64,000 nucleotides of DNA, taken from the NCBI RefSeq assembly GCF_900109665.1, contig NZ_FOAO01000002.1, positions 1 to 64,000 on the forward strand. The letters run 5' to 3'. Below the pieces are notes generated by a model. The model had not been told where the DNA came from. It made no database searches and saw only the letters and a program-made list of their open reading frames with translations. Every line of letters begins with the position of its first letter. The first letter of the stretch is position 1. A program made the position numbers and the translations under genes. Positions 9,405 through 18,387 of this stretch are shown in pieces. Origin of the DNA: Blastococcus sp. DSM 46786 (GTDB lineage: Bacteria; Actinomycetota; Actinomycetes; Mycobacteriales; Geodermatophilaceae).

Positions 9405-10606
9405 GCCGGCTCCGGGGCGGGCACGTCACCGGCCGGCTGCAGTGCCCGGGTCGCCTGGGCGGGCGACCGCGAGACCCCGCGCCGTGCGCGCAGCCCGAGC
9501 CGGCGCTTGACGAGGATGACGCCGAGCAGGCCACCGTCGAGGTAGTCCAGCGCCAGCGCGCGCAGCCGCCGGGGGGAGATGCCGAGCGGCGCCACGGCGA
9601 TCACGTACACGGGGGCCGCGGCCGGGTCGACGAGCTCCGACGGGGACCCCCCGTCGACGAGGAGCAGCTCACCGGTCTCCTCGTGGCGGAGCTCGGAGGG
9701 CATGGCGTCCCCGGCCTGGCGCGTCTGCGCGCGCGCCGCGTCGACGATCTCCTGGGGTGCCTGCAACCGCACGGGCCGGACGGTGGACATCGCGATCGCG
9801 ACCATGACGAAGATGCGGTGCCGCAACCCCTCGGCCGACGGGGAGCTGATCAGGGTGAGCCGCCCGGCCGGAGCGGTGGCGAGCCAGCGGGTCACCGCGG
9901 CGATGCCGCGCACCCCGCGGGCGCCCAGGTAGGTCCCCGGCGTCGCACGGGGCAGCTCCACGATCCCCAGCAGGGGCACGCCCACGGCGTCCTTGACGTC
10001 CGGAGACGTCACGCAGGGCTGGCGGAGGGCGGCGATCATCGCGATCAGTCCCAGCCCGAGGGCCAGGCCGGCGAGTGCGCCCGCTCCCGCCTGCAAGGGG
10101 TAGGAGACCGGGTCCAGCGGCGTGGTCGGCACGAGGGCGGGCGAGAGCACGGCGAACTCGCCGACGCCGGAGCCGGCGCGGTTCAGCTCCGCCGCGTACG
10201 CCTGGGCCGCCAGGTCGGCCACCCGCGCCGCGGTCACCGGGTCGTCGTCGCGGGCCTGCACCACCATCGTCACGGAGTCCGGCCCGGCGACCACGGACAG
10301 CGTGCCGGGGACGAGGCCGTTCGCCGCACCGCCCACCGCCGGGCCCAGCGCCGGGTCCGCGGCCACGGCGTTCGCGACGGCCCCGCCGGAGAACACCGAC
10401 TCGGCGAGCGACGGGAGGACCCGCTGGTGGACCGTGAGCTGGCGGGCGACCACCAGCGCCTCGGCCTGGTACGTCCGCTCGGCCCGCACCACGAGCAGCG
10501 GCACGGCGGCTCCCACGAGGAGGCAGACCAGCGGCACCCAGCTGAAGTGCCTGAGGCACCAGCTCAGCTTGCGACCGAATCTCGGTTGTTCGGAGCTCAC
10601 AGACAT
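9401..10606 (-). CDS. Wzz-like polysaccharide chain-length/copolymerase protein, no kinase domain
   Basis: This 401-residue protein has a first membrane helix at about 23-40, an extracytoplasmic domain, and a second helix at about 170-192 (AGALAGLALGLGLIAMIAAL), the layout of Wzz and of the membrane part of bacterial tyrosine kinases. The C-terminal cytoplasmic part has a degenerate nucleotide-binding-like fold (LTLISSPSAEG, VYVIAVAPLG) without Walker motifs or a Tyr cluster. It probably sets polymer length or links synthesis and export. It is co-transcribed with the propeller gene and divergent from the GT4 gene. A paralogue lies at 18388-19569. Confidence 0.75.
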   Translation of the reverse strand: MSVSSEQPRFGRKLSWCLRHFSWVPLVCLLVGAAVPLLVVRAERTYQAEALVVARQLTVHQRVLPSLAESVFSGGAVANAVAADPALGPAVGGAANGLVPGTLSVVAGPDSVTMVVQARDDDPVTAARVADLAAQAYAAELNRAGSGVGEFAVLSPALVPTTPLDPVSYPLQAGAGALAGLALGLGLIAMIAALRQPCVTSPDVKDAVGVPLLGIVELPRATPGTYLGARGVRGIAAVTRWLATAPAGRLTLISSPSAEGLRHRIFVMVAIAMSTVRPVRLQAPQEIVDAARAQTRQAGDAMPSELRHEETGELLLVDGGSPSELVDPAAAPVYVIAVAPLGISPRRLRALALDYLDGGLLGVILVKRRLGLRARRGVSRSPAQATRALQPAGDVPAPEPA

Positions 10607-10735
10607 AGTCCCCGTCCTCCACCTGGCCGGCTCGGCGGAGCGCCACCATAACCGCTGATCGGCCGTTGGGGATGGGGTATCGTCCGCCCTCCCTCGGAGG
10701 CCTCCCGGCCGCCCCCACGACCCCGGAGAGACCGG

Positions 10736-11872
10736 ATGTCGAGCTCACGGCAGAACGCCAGCAGGAAGACGGTGCTGATGGTGGGGAAGGGAGCGCCCGA
10801 CCGCGGCGGCATCCCGACCTTCCTGGACACGCTGCTCGGCAGCCGCCTGGCCCTGGACCACGACCTCCGGTTCCTCAACGTGGCGCACGCGGGCACACCC
10901 GAGGGCGGGCACGTGACCTGGGGCAACCTCCGTCGCACCGTCCAGGACGCGGTGTCGGTGTGGCGGCGGGCCCGCGGGTGCGACATCGTCCACATCCACT
11001 CGGCCCTGGCGCCGGCCGTGACCGTCCTCCGTGCGGCGCTGCTCGCCGTCGCCGGTCGCGCCCGGGGCTGCTCCGTCGTGGTGCACGCGCACGGCGGGAA
11101 CATCCAGTTCTGGCTGACCACGCCGCTGCGCCGCTTCCTCCTGCGGCTGGCCATGGTCCCGGCCTCCCGGGTGGTCGCGGTGTGGACGGCGGGCGAGCGG
11201 GCTCTCCGCCAGGTCCTGCCCGAGGGGCGCGTGCTGCTCATCGACAACGGGGTGCCGGTGGAGGGCCGTCCCCAGCGCGAGGGCGACCACGAGCCGCCGC
11301 GGGTCCTCTACGTGGGTCTGCTGACGCCGCGCAAGGGGGTGCTGGACCTGCTCGAGGCGTCGCGGCTGCTGCGGGACAGGGGGGTCGACCACGAGACCTG
11401 GCTCCTCGGAGGGACCCCGGACGAGGGGCCGGCCGCGGAGGCGGAGGTCCGCGCCGGCCTGGACGGGTCCGCGCGGCTGCTCGGTACCCGAACCCCCGAG
11501 GAGATGCCCGCCGAGTTCGCCGCCGCGGACGTGTTCTGCCTGCCGTCCTGGTGGGAGGCGATGCCCTTGTCGGTGCTCGAGGCGATGGCCGCCGGGCTGC
11601 CGGTCGTCGCCACCGACGTGGGGGACGTGGCGCGCTCGGTCGCCGACGGGGTCACCGGACGTGTCGTGCCGGTGCAGAGCCCGAAAGAGCTCGCGGATGC
11701 GCTCGAGCCGCTGCTCACCGACCCGGAGCTGCGGCGCCGCATGGGGGAGGCGGGGAGAGAGCGGGTCGTGGAGATGTTCTCCAGCGAGGTCACCGCCGCT
11801 AACGTGTCCGCTCTCTACGACCAACTCGTCCCGGCCGCACGGCGGCGGGGCCGCGCGGGAGGAGCCCGATGA
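10736..11872 (+). CDS. Glycosyltransferase, GT4 family (GT-B fold)
   Basis: This 378-residue cytosolic enzyme adds a sugar to the lipid-linked repeat unit. The N-terminal half holds the acceptor side (GGIPTFLDTLL, HIHSALAPAV); the C-terminal donor half has YVGLLTPRKGVLDLLEA and the EX7E motif in PSWWEAMPLSVLEAMAAGLPVVATDVG, both typical of GT4. The stop overlaps the following deacetylase start by 4 bases, so the pair is coupled. Sugar donor and linkage cannot be told from sequence. Confidence 0.92.
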   Translation: MSSSRQNASRKTVLMVGKGAPDRGGIPTFLDTLLGSRLALDHDLRFLNVAHAGTPEGGHVTWGNLRRTVQDAVSVWRRARGCDIVHIHSALAPAVTVLRAALLAVAGRARGCSVVVHAHGGNIQFWLTTPLRRFLLRLAMVPASRVVAVWTAGERALRQVLPEGRVLLIDNGVPVEGRPQREGDHEPPRVLYVGLLTPRKGVLDLLEASRLLRDRGVDHETWLLGGTPDEGPAAEAEVRAGLDGSARLLGTRTPEEMPAEFAAADVFCLPSWWEAMPLSVLEAMAAGLPVVATDVGDVARSVADGVTGRVVPVQSPKELADALEPLLTDPELRRRMGEAGRERVVEMFSSEVTAANVSALYDQLVPAARRRGRAGGAR

Positions 11873-12639
11873 CCATCCTCTGCTACCACTCGGTGGAGCC
11901 GGACTGGGAGTCCCCCCTCGCGGTCAGGCCCGAGGCGTTCGCCCAGCAGATGGCGTGGCTCAGCCGCAGCCGCCACGTCCTCCCCCTCGCCGAGGCCCTT
12001 CCCCGGCTGGACGCCCGCATGCGGTTGCCGAGCGGAACGGTCGCGCTGACGTTCGACGACGGTTTCGCCGCGCTGCACGAGCACGTGCTTCCGGTGCTCA
12101 CCCGCCTGCGCCTGCCGGCCACCGTCTTCCTCGTCGCGCAGACCCTCACGCCGGCCGGCCGGCCGGTCGACTGGGTCAAGGGCGCGGGCACCGCGCGCCT
12201 GACCACGCTGACCTGCGACCAGGTCCTCGAGATGCAGGACGCCGGTGTGGACTTCCAGTCGCACAGCTGGGCCCACCACGACCTCACGGACCTGTCCTAC
12301 GAGGAGTGCGTCCGAGACCTGCGAGCGAGCCGGGAGTTCCTCTCCGACCTCCTCGGCCGGGAGGTCACCCAGCTGGCCTATCCCCGCGGGCTGCACGACG
12401 CCGGCGTGCGCAAGGCGGCCGCCGCGGCCGGCTACACGCACGCGTTCGCGTTGCCCGAGACGGCCGAGGTGCCAGGGCCCTACGCCGTCCCCCGGGTCGG
12501 CATCTGGCGCGGAAACGGGTTGCTCGCCGTCCGCGTCAAGGAAGCACGTCCGTACCTGCCCCTGCGCACGTCGGACCCGGTCGCCCGGAGCGCCCGTCGG
12601 GTGAAGGCCGTGGTCGGGAAGGTGCGCGCGAGGACCTGA
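11869..12639 (+). CDS. Polysaccharide deacetylase (NodB homology domain)
   Basis: This 256-residue protein has NodB motif 1 as TFDDGF (about residues 61-66), the zinc ligands HSWAHHDL (about 128-135), and the later LAYPRGLHD segment, in the order expected for carbohydrate esterase family 4. It would remove N-acetyl groups from hexosamines. No signal peptide is seen, so it may act on lipid-linked precursors in the cytosol. Free amines made this way could be substrates for N-sulfation, given the sulfotransferases around it; that is inference. Its stop is six bases from the convergent sulfotransferase stop. Confidence 0.88.
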   Translation: MTILCYHSVEPDWESPLAVRPEAFAQQMAWLSRSRHVLPLAEALPRLDARMRLPSGTVALTFDDGFAALHEHVLPVLTRLRLPATVFLVAQTLTPAGRPVDWVKGAGTARLTTLTCDQVLEMQDAGVDFQSHSWAHHDLTDLSYEECVRDLRASREFLSDLLGREVTQLAYPRGLHDAGVRKAAAAAGYTHAFALPETAEVPGPYAVPRVGIWRGNGLLAVRVKEARPYLPLRTSDPVARSARRVKAVVGKVRART

Positions 12640-12644
12640 GCAGG

Positions 12645-13616
12645 TCAGGCCGGACGGGACGTCCCGCCCGGGAGCGTGCGCCGCAGCGGCCACGTCAGCC
12701 CCTGCACCAGGAGCTGGCGGTGGCGCGGCATGCGCCGGCTCCACTCGTCGTCCAGGCGGATGGTGACCGGCCCGACGCGGAACCGGTTCGGGTTGCCGGC
12801 CACGGTGTGGTTCACGTCCAGCACCACGGAGTCGTCGTCGACGAACGGTGCGGCGGCGTCCTCGCCGAGGAAGGTGAGGATGCGCGAGACCGTCACCCGG
12901 GGCTGGGCGGCGAACTCCTCGTAGCGCACGAACATCCACCGGTCGGCCGGGACGTGCCGGCGCAGGGCCGCGGCACCCAGGCCGTTCTCCATCCAGCGGC
13001 TGACGCTCGACAGCAGCCCCCGGGTCCCCATCGGCCGGGATCCCCCGTCCACCCGGATCGTCTTGTCCCGCCTGCCCCACGAGAAGACGACCGCGCGAGG
13101 GTCGCGCACCATGTGCAGGACGTAGAGGTCGACGTCCGGGAGCCCGGCGAGCACGGCGGCGTCCTGCGCCCGCTTGGAGCTGTCGACGATGACGCGCGCC
13201 CCGGTCACCTCGGCGACCGCCCGCACGAGCTGGCCCGTGACCGTCCGGATCGGCTCGAGCGGCCGCCAGTCGGCGCCGGTCGCCGCGCTCCGGACCACCC
13301 GCAGCCGGCGCCGGCGGGAGGTCAGCAGCGCCTGGGCCGAGGCGATCTCCCCGGCGAGCGCTGCGACGGTCCCGGTCCGGCCGGCCGCGACCTCGGCGAC
13401 GACCGCGGACCATAGGGGGCACTCGCCCACCGGGAGACCGCACCCGCACGTGCGCCGCTCCAGCAGTCCGCGCTGCCACAACCACCGCAGCTCGCCGACG
13501 TCGACCACCCCGTCGACCGCTCCCAGGATGCCGGCGAGCACCGTCGTGCCGCTGCGTCCCGGCCCCACGATCGACAGAACCTTGATCCGTGCCACCTCGC
13601 GAACAGTAGCGGTCAC
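12645..13616 (-). CDS. Sulfotransferase family protein (1)
   Basis: This protein of about 323 residues has the PAPS-binding 5' loop IVGPGRSGTTVLAGIL (P-loop GPGRSGTT at 18-25), the DSSK segment found in many bacterial sulfotransferases, and the 3'-phosphate-binding segment VLHMVRDPRAVVFSW. It moves sulfate from PAPS to a hydroxyl or amine. Four Cys in a short early stretch (TCGCGLPVGEC) may bind metal or form a disulfide. The start may be the GTG at 13616 or one seven codons later. It is divergent from the ligase gene with only 56 bases between. Confidence 0.85.
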   Translation of the reverse strand: MTATVREVARIKVLSIVGPGRSGTTVLAGILGAVDGVVDVGELRWLWQRGLLERRTCGCGLPVGECPLWSAVVAEVAAGRTGTVAALAGEIASAQALLTSRRRRLRVVRSAATGADWRPLEPIRTVTGQLVRAVAEVTGARVIVDSSKRAQDAAVLAGLPDVDLYVLHMVRDPRAVVFSWGRRDKTIRVDGGSRPMGTRGLLSSVSRWMENGLGAAALRRHVPADRWMFVRYEEFAAQPRVTVSRILTFLGEDAAAPFVDDDSVVLDVNHTVAGNPNRFRVGPVTIRLDDEWSRRMPRHRQLLVQGLTWPLRRTLPGGTSRPA

Positions 13617-13672
13617 AAGGGGCCCGGAATGTGCGACGATCCCCGGCCTGTGAGCGGAGAGGCGGTCCGGGC

Positions 13673-14995
13673 GTGGATCTGACCACGGTGTTCGTCGTGG
13701 CTCTGTCGCCGCTCCTGGGCGCCTACGTCATCGCCTGCTTCCGCGACCCGGTGCGCTACGCGTTGCCCCCCTACGCGGTCCTGATCCCGTTCGGCTCGAG
13801 CTTCAAGGTGTTCCCCGGGGCGTTCGGCGGGATCTCCTCGCTGCTCGGCCTGCTGCTGGGAGCCGCGCTCCTGATCCAGCTGGTGACGACGCGGAGGGGG
13901 AGCGCCCGGATCCCGCTGGCGATCCCCGTGTGGCTGGCCTTCCTCGCCCTGTCCGGGTTCTCGCTCTTCTGGAGCATCGCGCCGGGCGCGACCTTCCTCG
14001 ACCTCCGCATCCTGGCCAGCAACGTGGTCCTGCTGGTGGCGCTCGTGCTGACCCGCTTCGACCACCGGACGCTGCGGCTCTTCGCGACCTCGCTCATGGC
14101 CGGCGGGGTCGCCGTCGTGGGCTACGGCCTCGTGCAGATGACCCTGCTCGGCGGTCTCCCGGGGAAGAGGACGGGGCCCGGTGACGGCCCCCCGCGGTTC
14201 GGCGACGACCTGCTCGGGGCCAACAACGAGGCCGCCGCCCTGCTCCTCCCTCTCGCGGTGGCCGCGTCGCGCACCCTGACGGAGTCCGGCCGGAGCCGCC
14301 TCCTCCACGGCGCCGCGACGCTGCTCCTCCTCCTCGGGATCCTCATGACCGGTTCCCGCGGCGGGTTGCTGAGCGCCTTCGTCGTCTTCGCGGTCGTCCT
14401 GTGGCTCGGCATCGCACCCCGGGCCCGCAAGGCGGTGATCGCCACCTCGGTGGTGGTGCTGATCGCGCTGGCGCTGATGTTCCAGCCGTTCGGCTTCGGG
14501 CGGCGGCAGGTCGAGAACTCGACGAACTCCTCCGGGCGCACCGACATCTGGATGGTCGGCGCCCAGGCCTGCCCGCTGTACTGCCTGGGTGGGGCCGGCT
14601 GGGGTGCCTTCCCCACGGTCTACCAGCAGGAGCTGTCCTCGACCCCGGAGGCGCGGGTGCAGCCGCGCGGCGCCACCTTCGAGCCGCACAGCATCTTCCT
14701 GCTCGCGGTGATCGAGGTCGGCCTGCCCGGCTTGGTGATCATGGTGCTCGGCCTGGCGGTCGCCCTGCTGAGCGCGTGGCGACTGCCCGCCGCGATGCGG
14801 GCCCCACCGATGGCGGCCCTGCTGGGCACGTGCGTCTCCTCCTTCTTCCTGTCCAACATCAACTACAAGTTCTTCTGGGCCGTCATCGCCTACGTCGCCG
14901 TCTCGGAGACCGTCGCTGCGGCCACCCGGGAGCGGGCGGAGCCGGCGCGCCCGGCAGTGGGAGGTCTCGTGCCGGCCCAGCAGGAGGTGCAGTGA
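13673..14995 (+). CDS. O-antigen ligase/polymerase-type membrane protein (Wzy-C family)
   Basis: This protein of about 440 residues has ten or more membrane helices and one large outer loop before the last helices (about 280-350, with SSGRTDIWMVGAQ, GWGAF and FEPHSIFL), typical of the Wzy_C/WaaL superfamily. In this context it would polymerise repeat units or ligate the chain to an acceptor. I chose the GTG at 13673 because the first helix starts at once and GGAGAGG lies upstream; a GTG at 13631 is also in frame. It overlaps the next sulfotransferase by 4 bases (GTGA). Confidence 0.85.
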   Translation: MDLTTVFVVALSPLLGAYVIACFRDPVRYALPPYAVLIPFGSSFKVFPGAFGGISSLLGLLLGAALLIQLVTTRRGSARIPLAIPVWLAFLALSGFSLFWSIAPGATFLDLRILASNVVLLVALVLTRFDHRTLRLFATSLMAGGVAVVGYGLVQMTLLGGLPGKRTGPGDGPPRFGDDLLGANNEAAALLLPLAVAASRTLTESGRSRLLHGAATLLLLLGILMTGSRGGLLSAFVVFAVVLWLGIAPRARKAVIATSVVVLIALALMFQPFGFGRRQVENSTNSSGRTDIWMVGAQACPLYCLGGAGWGAFPTVYQQELSSTPEARVQPRGATFEPHSIFLLAVIEVGLPGLVIMVLGLAVALLSAWRLPAAMRAPPMAALLGTCVSSFFLSNINYKFFWAVIAYVAVSETVAAATRERAEPARPAVGGLVPAQQEVQ

Positions 14996-16110
14996 CGCTC
15001 GACCGCCCGATCTTCGTCGTGGGCACCATGCGCTCCGGCAGCACGCTGTTCCGGCTGGTCCTCGACGCGCACCCGAACATCTCCATCTGCGAGGAGACCG
15101 GCTTCATGGGCGGCCTGACGGCCGCGAAGGAGATCCCGAACTGGGCGCGCGGCCGGAACTGGTTCGAGCGGCTGGGCTTCACCGAGGAGGAGTTCGACGC
15201 GCGGCTGCGCGAGTTCTACGCCGGCATGTTCGAGCGGTACGCGCGGTCCCAGGGCAAGAGCCGGTGGGGTGAGAAGACGCCTTTCCACTCGCGGTACATC
15301 GCCCAGATGGCGGCGCTGTTCCCGGACGCCGTCTTCGTCGCCATCGTCCGCCACCCCGGCGCGGTCGTGCACTCCCTGGTCGAGAAGTTCCACTACGAGA
15401 CCTCGGATGCCGTCACCTACTGGGAGAGCACGAACAAGGAGATCCTGCGCCGGGGCCTCGAACTCGCCGACGACCGTTTCGCCCTGCTGCGCTACGAGGA
15501 CCTCGTGGCGCACCCGGAGGAGACCCTGCACGAACTGGTCGAGTTCCTGGACGAGCCCTGGTCGGAGGACCTGCTGCGCCACAACGACGTGCAGGCCGCC
15601 CGGGGCACTCCCCGGATCTCGGCAGGCGCCACCAGGACCCGGGATCCCATCACCACCGACCGCGCGCACCGCTGGTCCGACTCGATGACGGAGGACACCC
15701 GCCGGCTGCTGGAGTCCTCCGCCGGCCCGCTGGCCCGCTTCCTCGGCTACCTGCCGACCGAGCCCGGGGCGCCCGGGGCGCTGGTGCCCCCGAACCCCGA
15801 GGGGCGGCGCCGGCTCCTGACCCGCGCCGGACTCGCGGAGCGGCAGGCCGGCGAGGGGGCGGTGTCGGTGGCCGAGGACACGGCGGCCGTGATCATGCCG
15901 GACATGAGCCCGGCAGAGCTCGCGAAGCGGCTGCAGGCGGCCGAAGCGGCTCTGGCACGGATCCGGTCGAGCCGGGCGGTGCGCTGGACCAATGCCGCCC
16001 GGCGGGCGCAGCGCCGGGCCACCGGGGTGCCGATCGAGTTGTTCGGCGCCGCGAGCGGCGCGGTGCGCAACCGGACAGCGCAGCGCCGGAAGCCGCAGCC
16101 CCGGGACTAG
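14992..16110 (+). CDS. Sulfotransferase family protein (2) with C-terminal helical extension
   Basis: The start is a GTG overlapping the stop of the ligase gene and preceded by AGGAGG, giving 372 residues. The PAPS loop is VVGTMRSGSTLFRLVL (P-loop GTMRSGST at 11-18), and VAIVRHPGAVVHSLVEKF matches the 3'-phosphate site; the core ends near residue 260. The last 100 residues form a linker and a basic coiled-coil-like helix (ELAKRLQAAEAALARIRSSRAVRW) not needed for catalysis, which might tether it to the membrane or to a partner. Coupling to the polymerase suggests sulfation of the growing or lipid-linked glycan. Confidence 0.88.
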   Translation: MTLDRPIFVVGTMRSGSTLFRLVLDAHPNISICEETGFMGGLTAAKEIPNWARGRNWFERLGFTEEEFDARLREFYAGMFERYARSQGKSRWGEKTPFHSRYIAQMAALFPDAVFVAIVRHPGAVVHSLVEKFHYETSDAVTYWESTNKEILRRGLELADDRFALLRYEDLVAHPEETLHELVEFLDEPWSEDLLRHNDVQAARGTPRISAGATRTRDPITTDRAHRWSDSMTEDTRRLLESSAGPLARFLGYLPTEPGAPGALVPPNPEGRRRLLTRAGLAERQAGEGAVSVAEDTAAVIMPDMSPAELAKRLQAAEAALARIRSSRAVRWTNAARRAQRRATGVPIELFGAASGAVRNRTAQRRKPQPRD

Positions 16111-16134
16111 CGGCCCCCGGGCGGCCGGGGGCCG
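16111..16134. terminator. Bidirectional hairpin after sulfotransferase 2
   Basis: A perfect 10-bp inverted repeat, CGGCCCCCGG at 16111-16120 and CCGGGGGCCG at 16125-16134 with a 4-base loop, begins directly after the TAG of the upstream gene and lies between convergent genes. There is no T-tract, as is common in actinobacteria. Confidence 0.7.
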
Positions 16135-16188
16135 GCGACGCCCGCGCGCTCGTGGACGCGCCGCGGGCGCCGCAGAGCCTGCCGGTCG

Positions 16189-16920
16189 TCAGCCGACGGC
16201 TGACGACACCCGCCGGAGGTACTCCACACCGGTCACGGCGTCCGCCTGGCTCACCAGGGCGGAGTCGTGGTGCTCGTTGCCGTTGACGTAGTCCTTGCCC
16301 GGGCAGTACGAGGCGGTCCACCCCTCGAAGCTGGAGCGGTAGGACTCGAAGGTGTCGGCGCCTGTTCCGCCGTACAGGTAGGACGTGCTGCACTCCGTGT
16401 CGGTGATCGTGTCGTTGCCGGCGCCGCCGTAGGCCTTGTCGATCCCCCAGGCGACGGTGATCCGGTCATGTCCTCCGTCGCCGCGCAGGGTGTCGTTCCC
16501 CGCGTCCATGTCGGCGAAGGACTCGTCGACGACCTGGTCGTCCCCGGCGTTCCCCTGCACCACGTCCGCCCCGCGCCCACCGTTCACGACGTCGTTCCCG
16601 TCGCCACCGTTGATCTTGTCGTTGCCCGGACCACCCGTGACGGCGTCCGCTCCCGGGCCGCCGCACAAGAGGTCCGCCGCCAGCCCCGGCACCGCGTCGT
16701 CCGAGTAGAAGTCGCCGCCGACGATCCTGTCGTCACCTCCCGCGCCGTAGATGACGTCCGCCACGCCGGACTGCCCCACGAGCACGTCGGCGCCCGCCGT
16801 CCCGACGATGGTCGCCGGTTTTCCGAAGCACAGGGGAGTGGCGGCCTGCGCGGCCGTGGCCGGCGCCATCACCGTGGCCACCAGGAGGATCGCGGGCAGG
16901 GCGGACGTGCGTCGTCTCAT
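16189..16920 (-). CDS. Secreted RTX-type calcium-binding repeat protein
   Basis: This 243-residue protein has a Sec signal peptide (about 1-28, ending AQAA) then repeated GGxGxDxhx nonapeptides (GGPGNDKINGGDGND, GGRGADVVQGNAGDD and others), which fold into a calcium-binding parallel beta roll. Its ATG at 16920 has GAGGAGAACC upstream. No enzyme domain is attached, so it is probably a structural or matrix protein on the cell surface. Unlike Gram-negative RTX toxins it uses a Sec signal. Two Cys pairs in the repeat region may form disulfides. Confidence 0.82.
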   Translation of the reverse strand: MRRRTSALPAILLVATVMAPATAAQAATPLCFGKPATIVGTAGADVLVGQSGVADVIYGAGGDDRIVGGDFYSDDAVPGLAADLLCGGPGADAVTGGPGNDKINGGDGNDVVNGGRGADVVQGNAGDDQVVDESFADMDAGNDTLRGDGGHDRITVAWGIDKAYGGAGNDTITDTECSTSYLYGGTGADTFESYRSSFEGWTASYCPGKDYVNGNEHHDSALVSQADAVTGVEYLRRVSSAVG

Positions 16921-17155
16921 GGCAGGTTCTCCTCGACCGTGGATGGCGTCGGTGAGTACGTTGTTGCGCTCGGCGCCGGGGAGACAGGGACCAACTGCTC
17001 TGTGCCACGGCCGGTGGCCGGTCGTGACCCCTGCGTCCGTGTCCGAGCACCGTGCGTGGTGAGGCCAGGTCGTGGAGAGGACCGGACGGGGCGCCGCTCG
17101 CCCCAGCGGGCGCACGCTGCCGGTTCCCGGGCGCGGCGGAGGTCGGGCGCGACGA

Positions 17156-18298
17156 TCAGCCCGGTTCGGACCCGACGAGCCGGACGAGGCGCTCGGTCTC
17201 CCGCCGAAGGTATCCGGACGCCGCGCGGAGGGAGGCGCTGCGCACCTTCCCCGGGATGCTGCGGGACGGGCTGTCGACGAGCGCCGCCCACTTGTCCAGG
17301 GTGATCAGCAGCTGGTGGCAGCGCAACTCCTCCGCAGGCAGCGCACCGTCGCCACGGTAGCCGTCGATCACCGCTCGCTCGCGGCGGTCCAGATCCTCGG
17401 CGCTGTACGCCGCGCCGTGCGTGTGCAGCTGCAGACCTTGCATCCGGAGCGCCACGAGGAAGCGGCAGAGGTCTTCGACCCGCGGCACCCGCCACCGCGT
17501 GAGCGGGTCGAAGACGACGAGCCGATCGTCCTCGAGCAGGAACACGTTCCGCGGGGCGTAGTCGCCGTGCCCGACCGCCAGGGGCAGGCGGGCGGGCAGG
17601 ACGTCGGCCGCCAGCCGCGCTCCAGACCGGACCGCCTCGCCCGCCGCCCGCCTGCCGAGCCGATCGGTCAGGAACCCGCCGAAGGCCTCGAACCGGTCGA
17701 CCACGTCGTCCCGGGTCGCCTGCCGGACCGGCAGGCCGGCCGCCGGCATCTGCTGCTGGAAGACGCGCAGCCAAGCGCCTGCTCGCCGCCAGGTCTCCTC
17801 GTCACCGCGCGCGCGTCGGCCGATCCGTGGCGAGAACCGGCTGGCTCCCACCAGCACGTCGCGCAGCGTCGGCGCTGACACGTACTCCATGAGGACGGCG
17901 TCGTGGTCGGCCAGGTGGTCCAGCGGTCGGACGGCCCCGAACTCCGGGTTCCCGTTCCCGAACATCGCCTGGACGGCGGCCAGCCCGGTGAACTCCAGCG
18001 CGGTCTGCTCCGAGGCCGGGAGCAGCGACGGGGTGAGCCGCGGACGTGCTCCCACGTCGCGCACCGCGTCCGACCAGCCGCGGCGGACCTTGGCCAGGAC
18101 CTGCGGCCGGGCGGTCCGGTCCCCGACGTGGACGGCGTAGAGCACCGCGCGCGGCCGGTCCACGAGCCGGCGGAGCCGCACGTGCGGTCGCGCGCCGGTG
18201 CCGGGGAACCACTGGTCCGCGCACTCGGCCACGCGCTGCCGGATCACCTCTTCGACACCGGTGGCCGGACGTCCGACCGGTCGCGCGGGCCTCACCAC
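17156..18298 (-). CDS. Aminoglycoside-phosphotransferase-like kinase (protein-kinase-like fold)
   Basis: This 380-residue protein has VGHGDYAPRNVFLLEDDRLVVFDP, the catalytic HGDxxxxN and metal-binding D of the APH/choline-kinase family (about residues 235-260), and an N-lobe with the possible nucleotide Lys in QVLAKVRRGWSD. Related genes in polysaccharide clusters probably phosphorylate sugars or other small molecules; antibiotic resistance is unlikely here. The GTG at 18298 has GGGAGG at an ideal distance, so I prefer it over the GTG at 18247. It follows the second Wzz-like gene by 89 bases on the same strand. Confidence 0.75.
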   Translation of the reverse strand: MVRPARPVGRPATGVEEVIRQRVAECADQWFPGTGARPHVRLRRLVDRPRAVLYAVHVGDRTARPQVLAKVRRGWSDAVRDVGARPRLTPSLLPASEQTALEFTGLAAVQAMFGNGNPEFGAVRPLDHLADHDAVLMEYVSAPTLRDVLVGASRFSPRIGRRARGDEETWRRAGAWLRVFQQQMPAAGLPVRQATRDDVVDRFEAFGGFLTDRLGRRAAGEAVRSGARLAADVLPARLPLAVGHGDYAPRNVFLLEDDRLVVFDPLTRWRVPRVEDLCRFLVALRMQGLQLHTHGAAYSAEDLDRRERAVIDGYRGDGALPAEELRCHQLLITLDKWAALVDSPSRSIPGKVRSASLRAASGYLRRETERLVRLVGSEPG

Positions 18299-18387
18299 CG
18301 GCGCCCTCCCGGTCGACCTGCCGTCGCGCCGGTCGCGGTGTGCTCGTCCGACCGCGCACCACCGGGGGTCGCCACAGGTCCCACTGC

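Noticed and set aside
17156..18298. Antibiotic-resistance aminoglycoside phosphotransferase
   Set aside because: Only the general kinase motifs match, and the context is polysaccharide synthesis.
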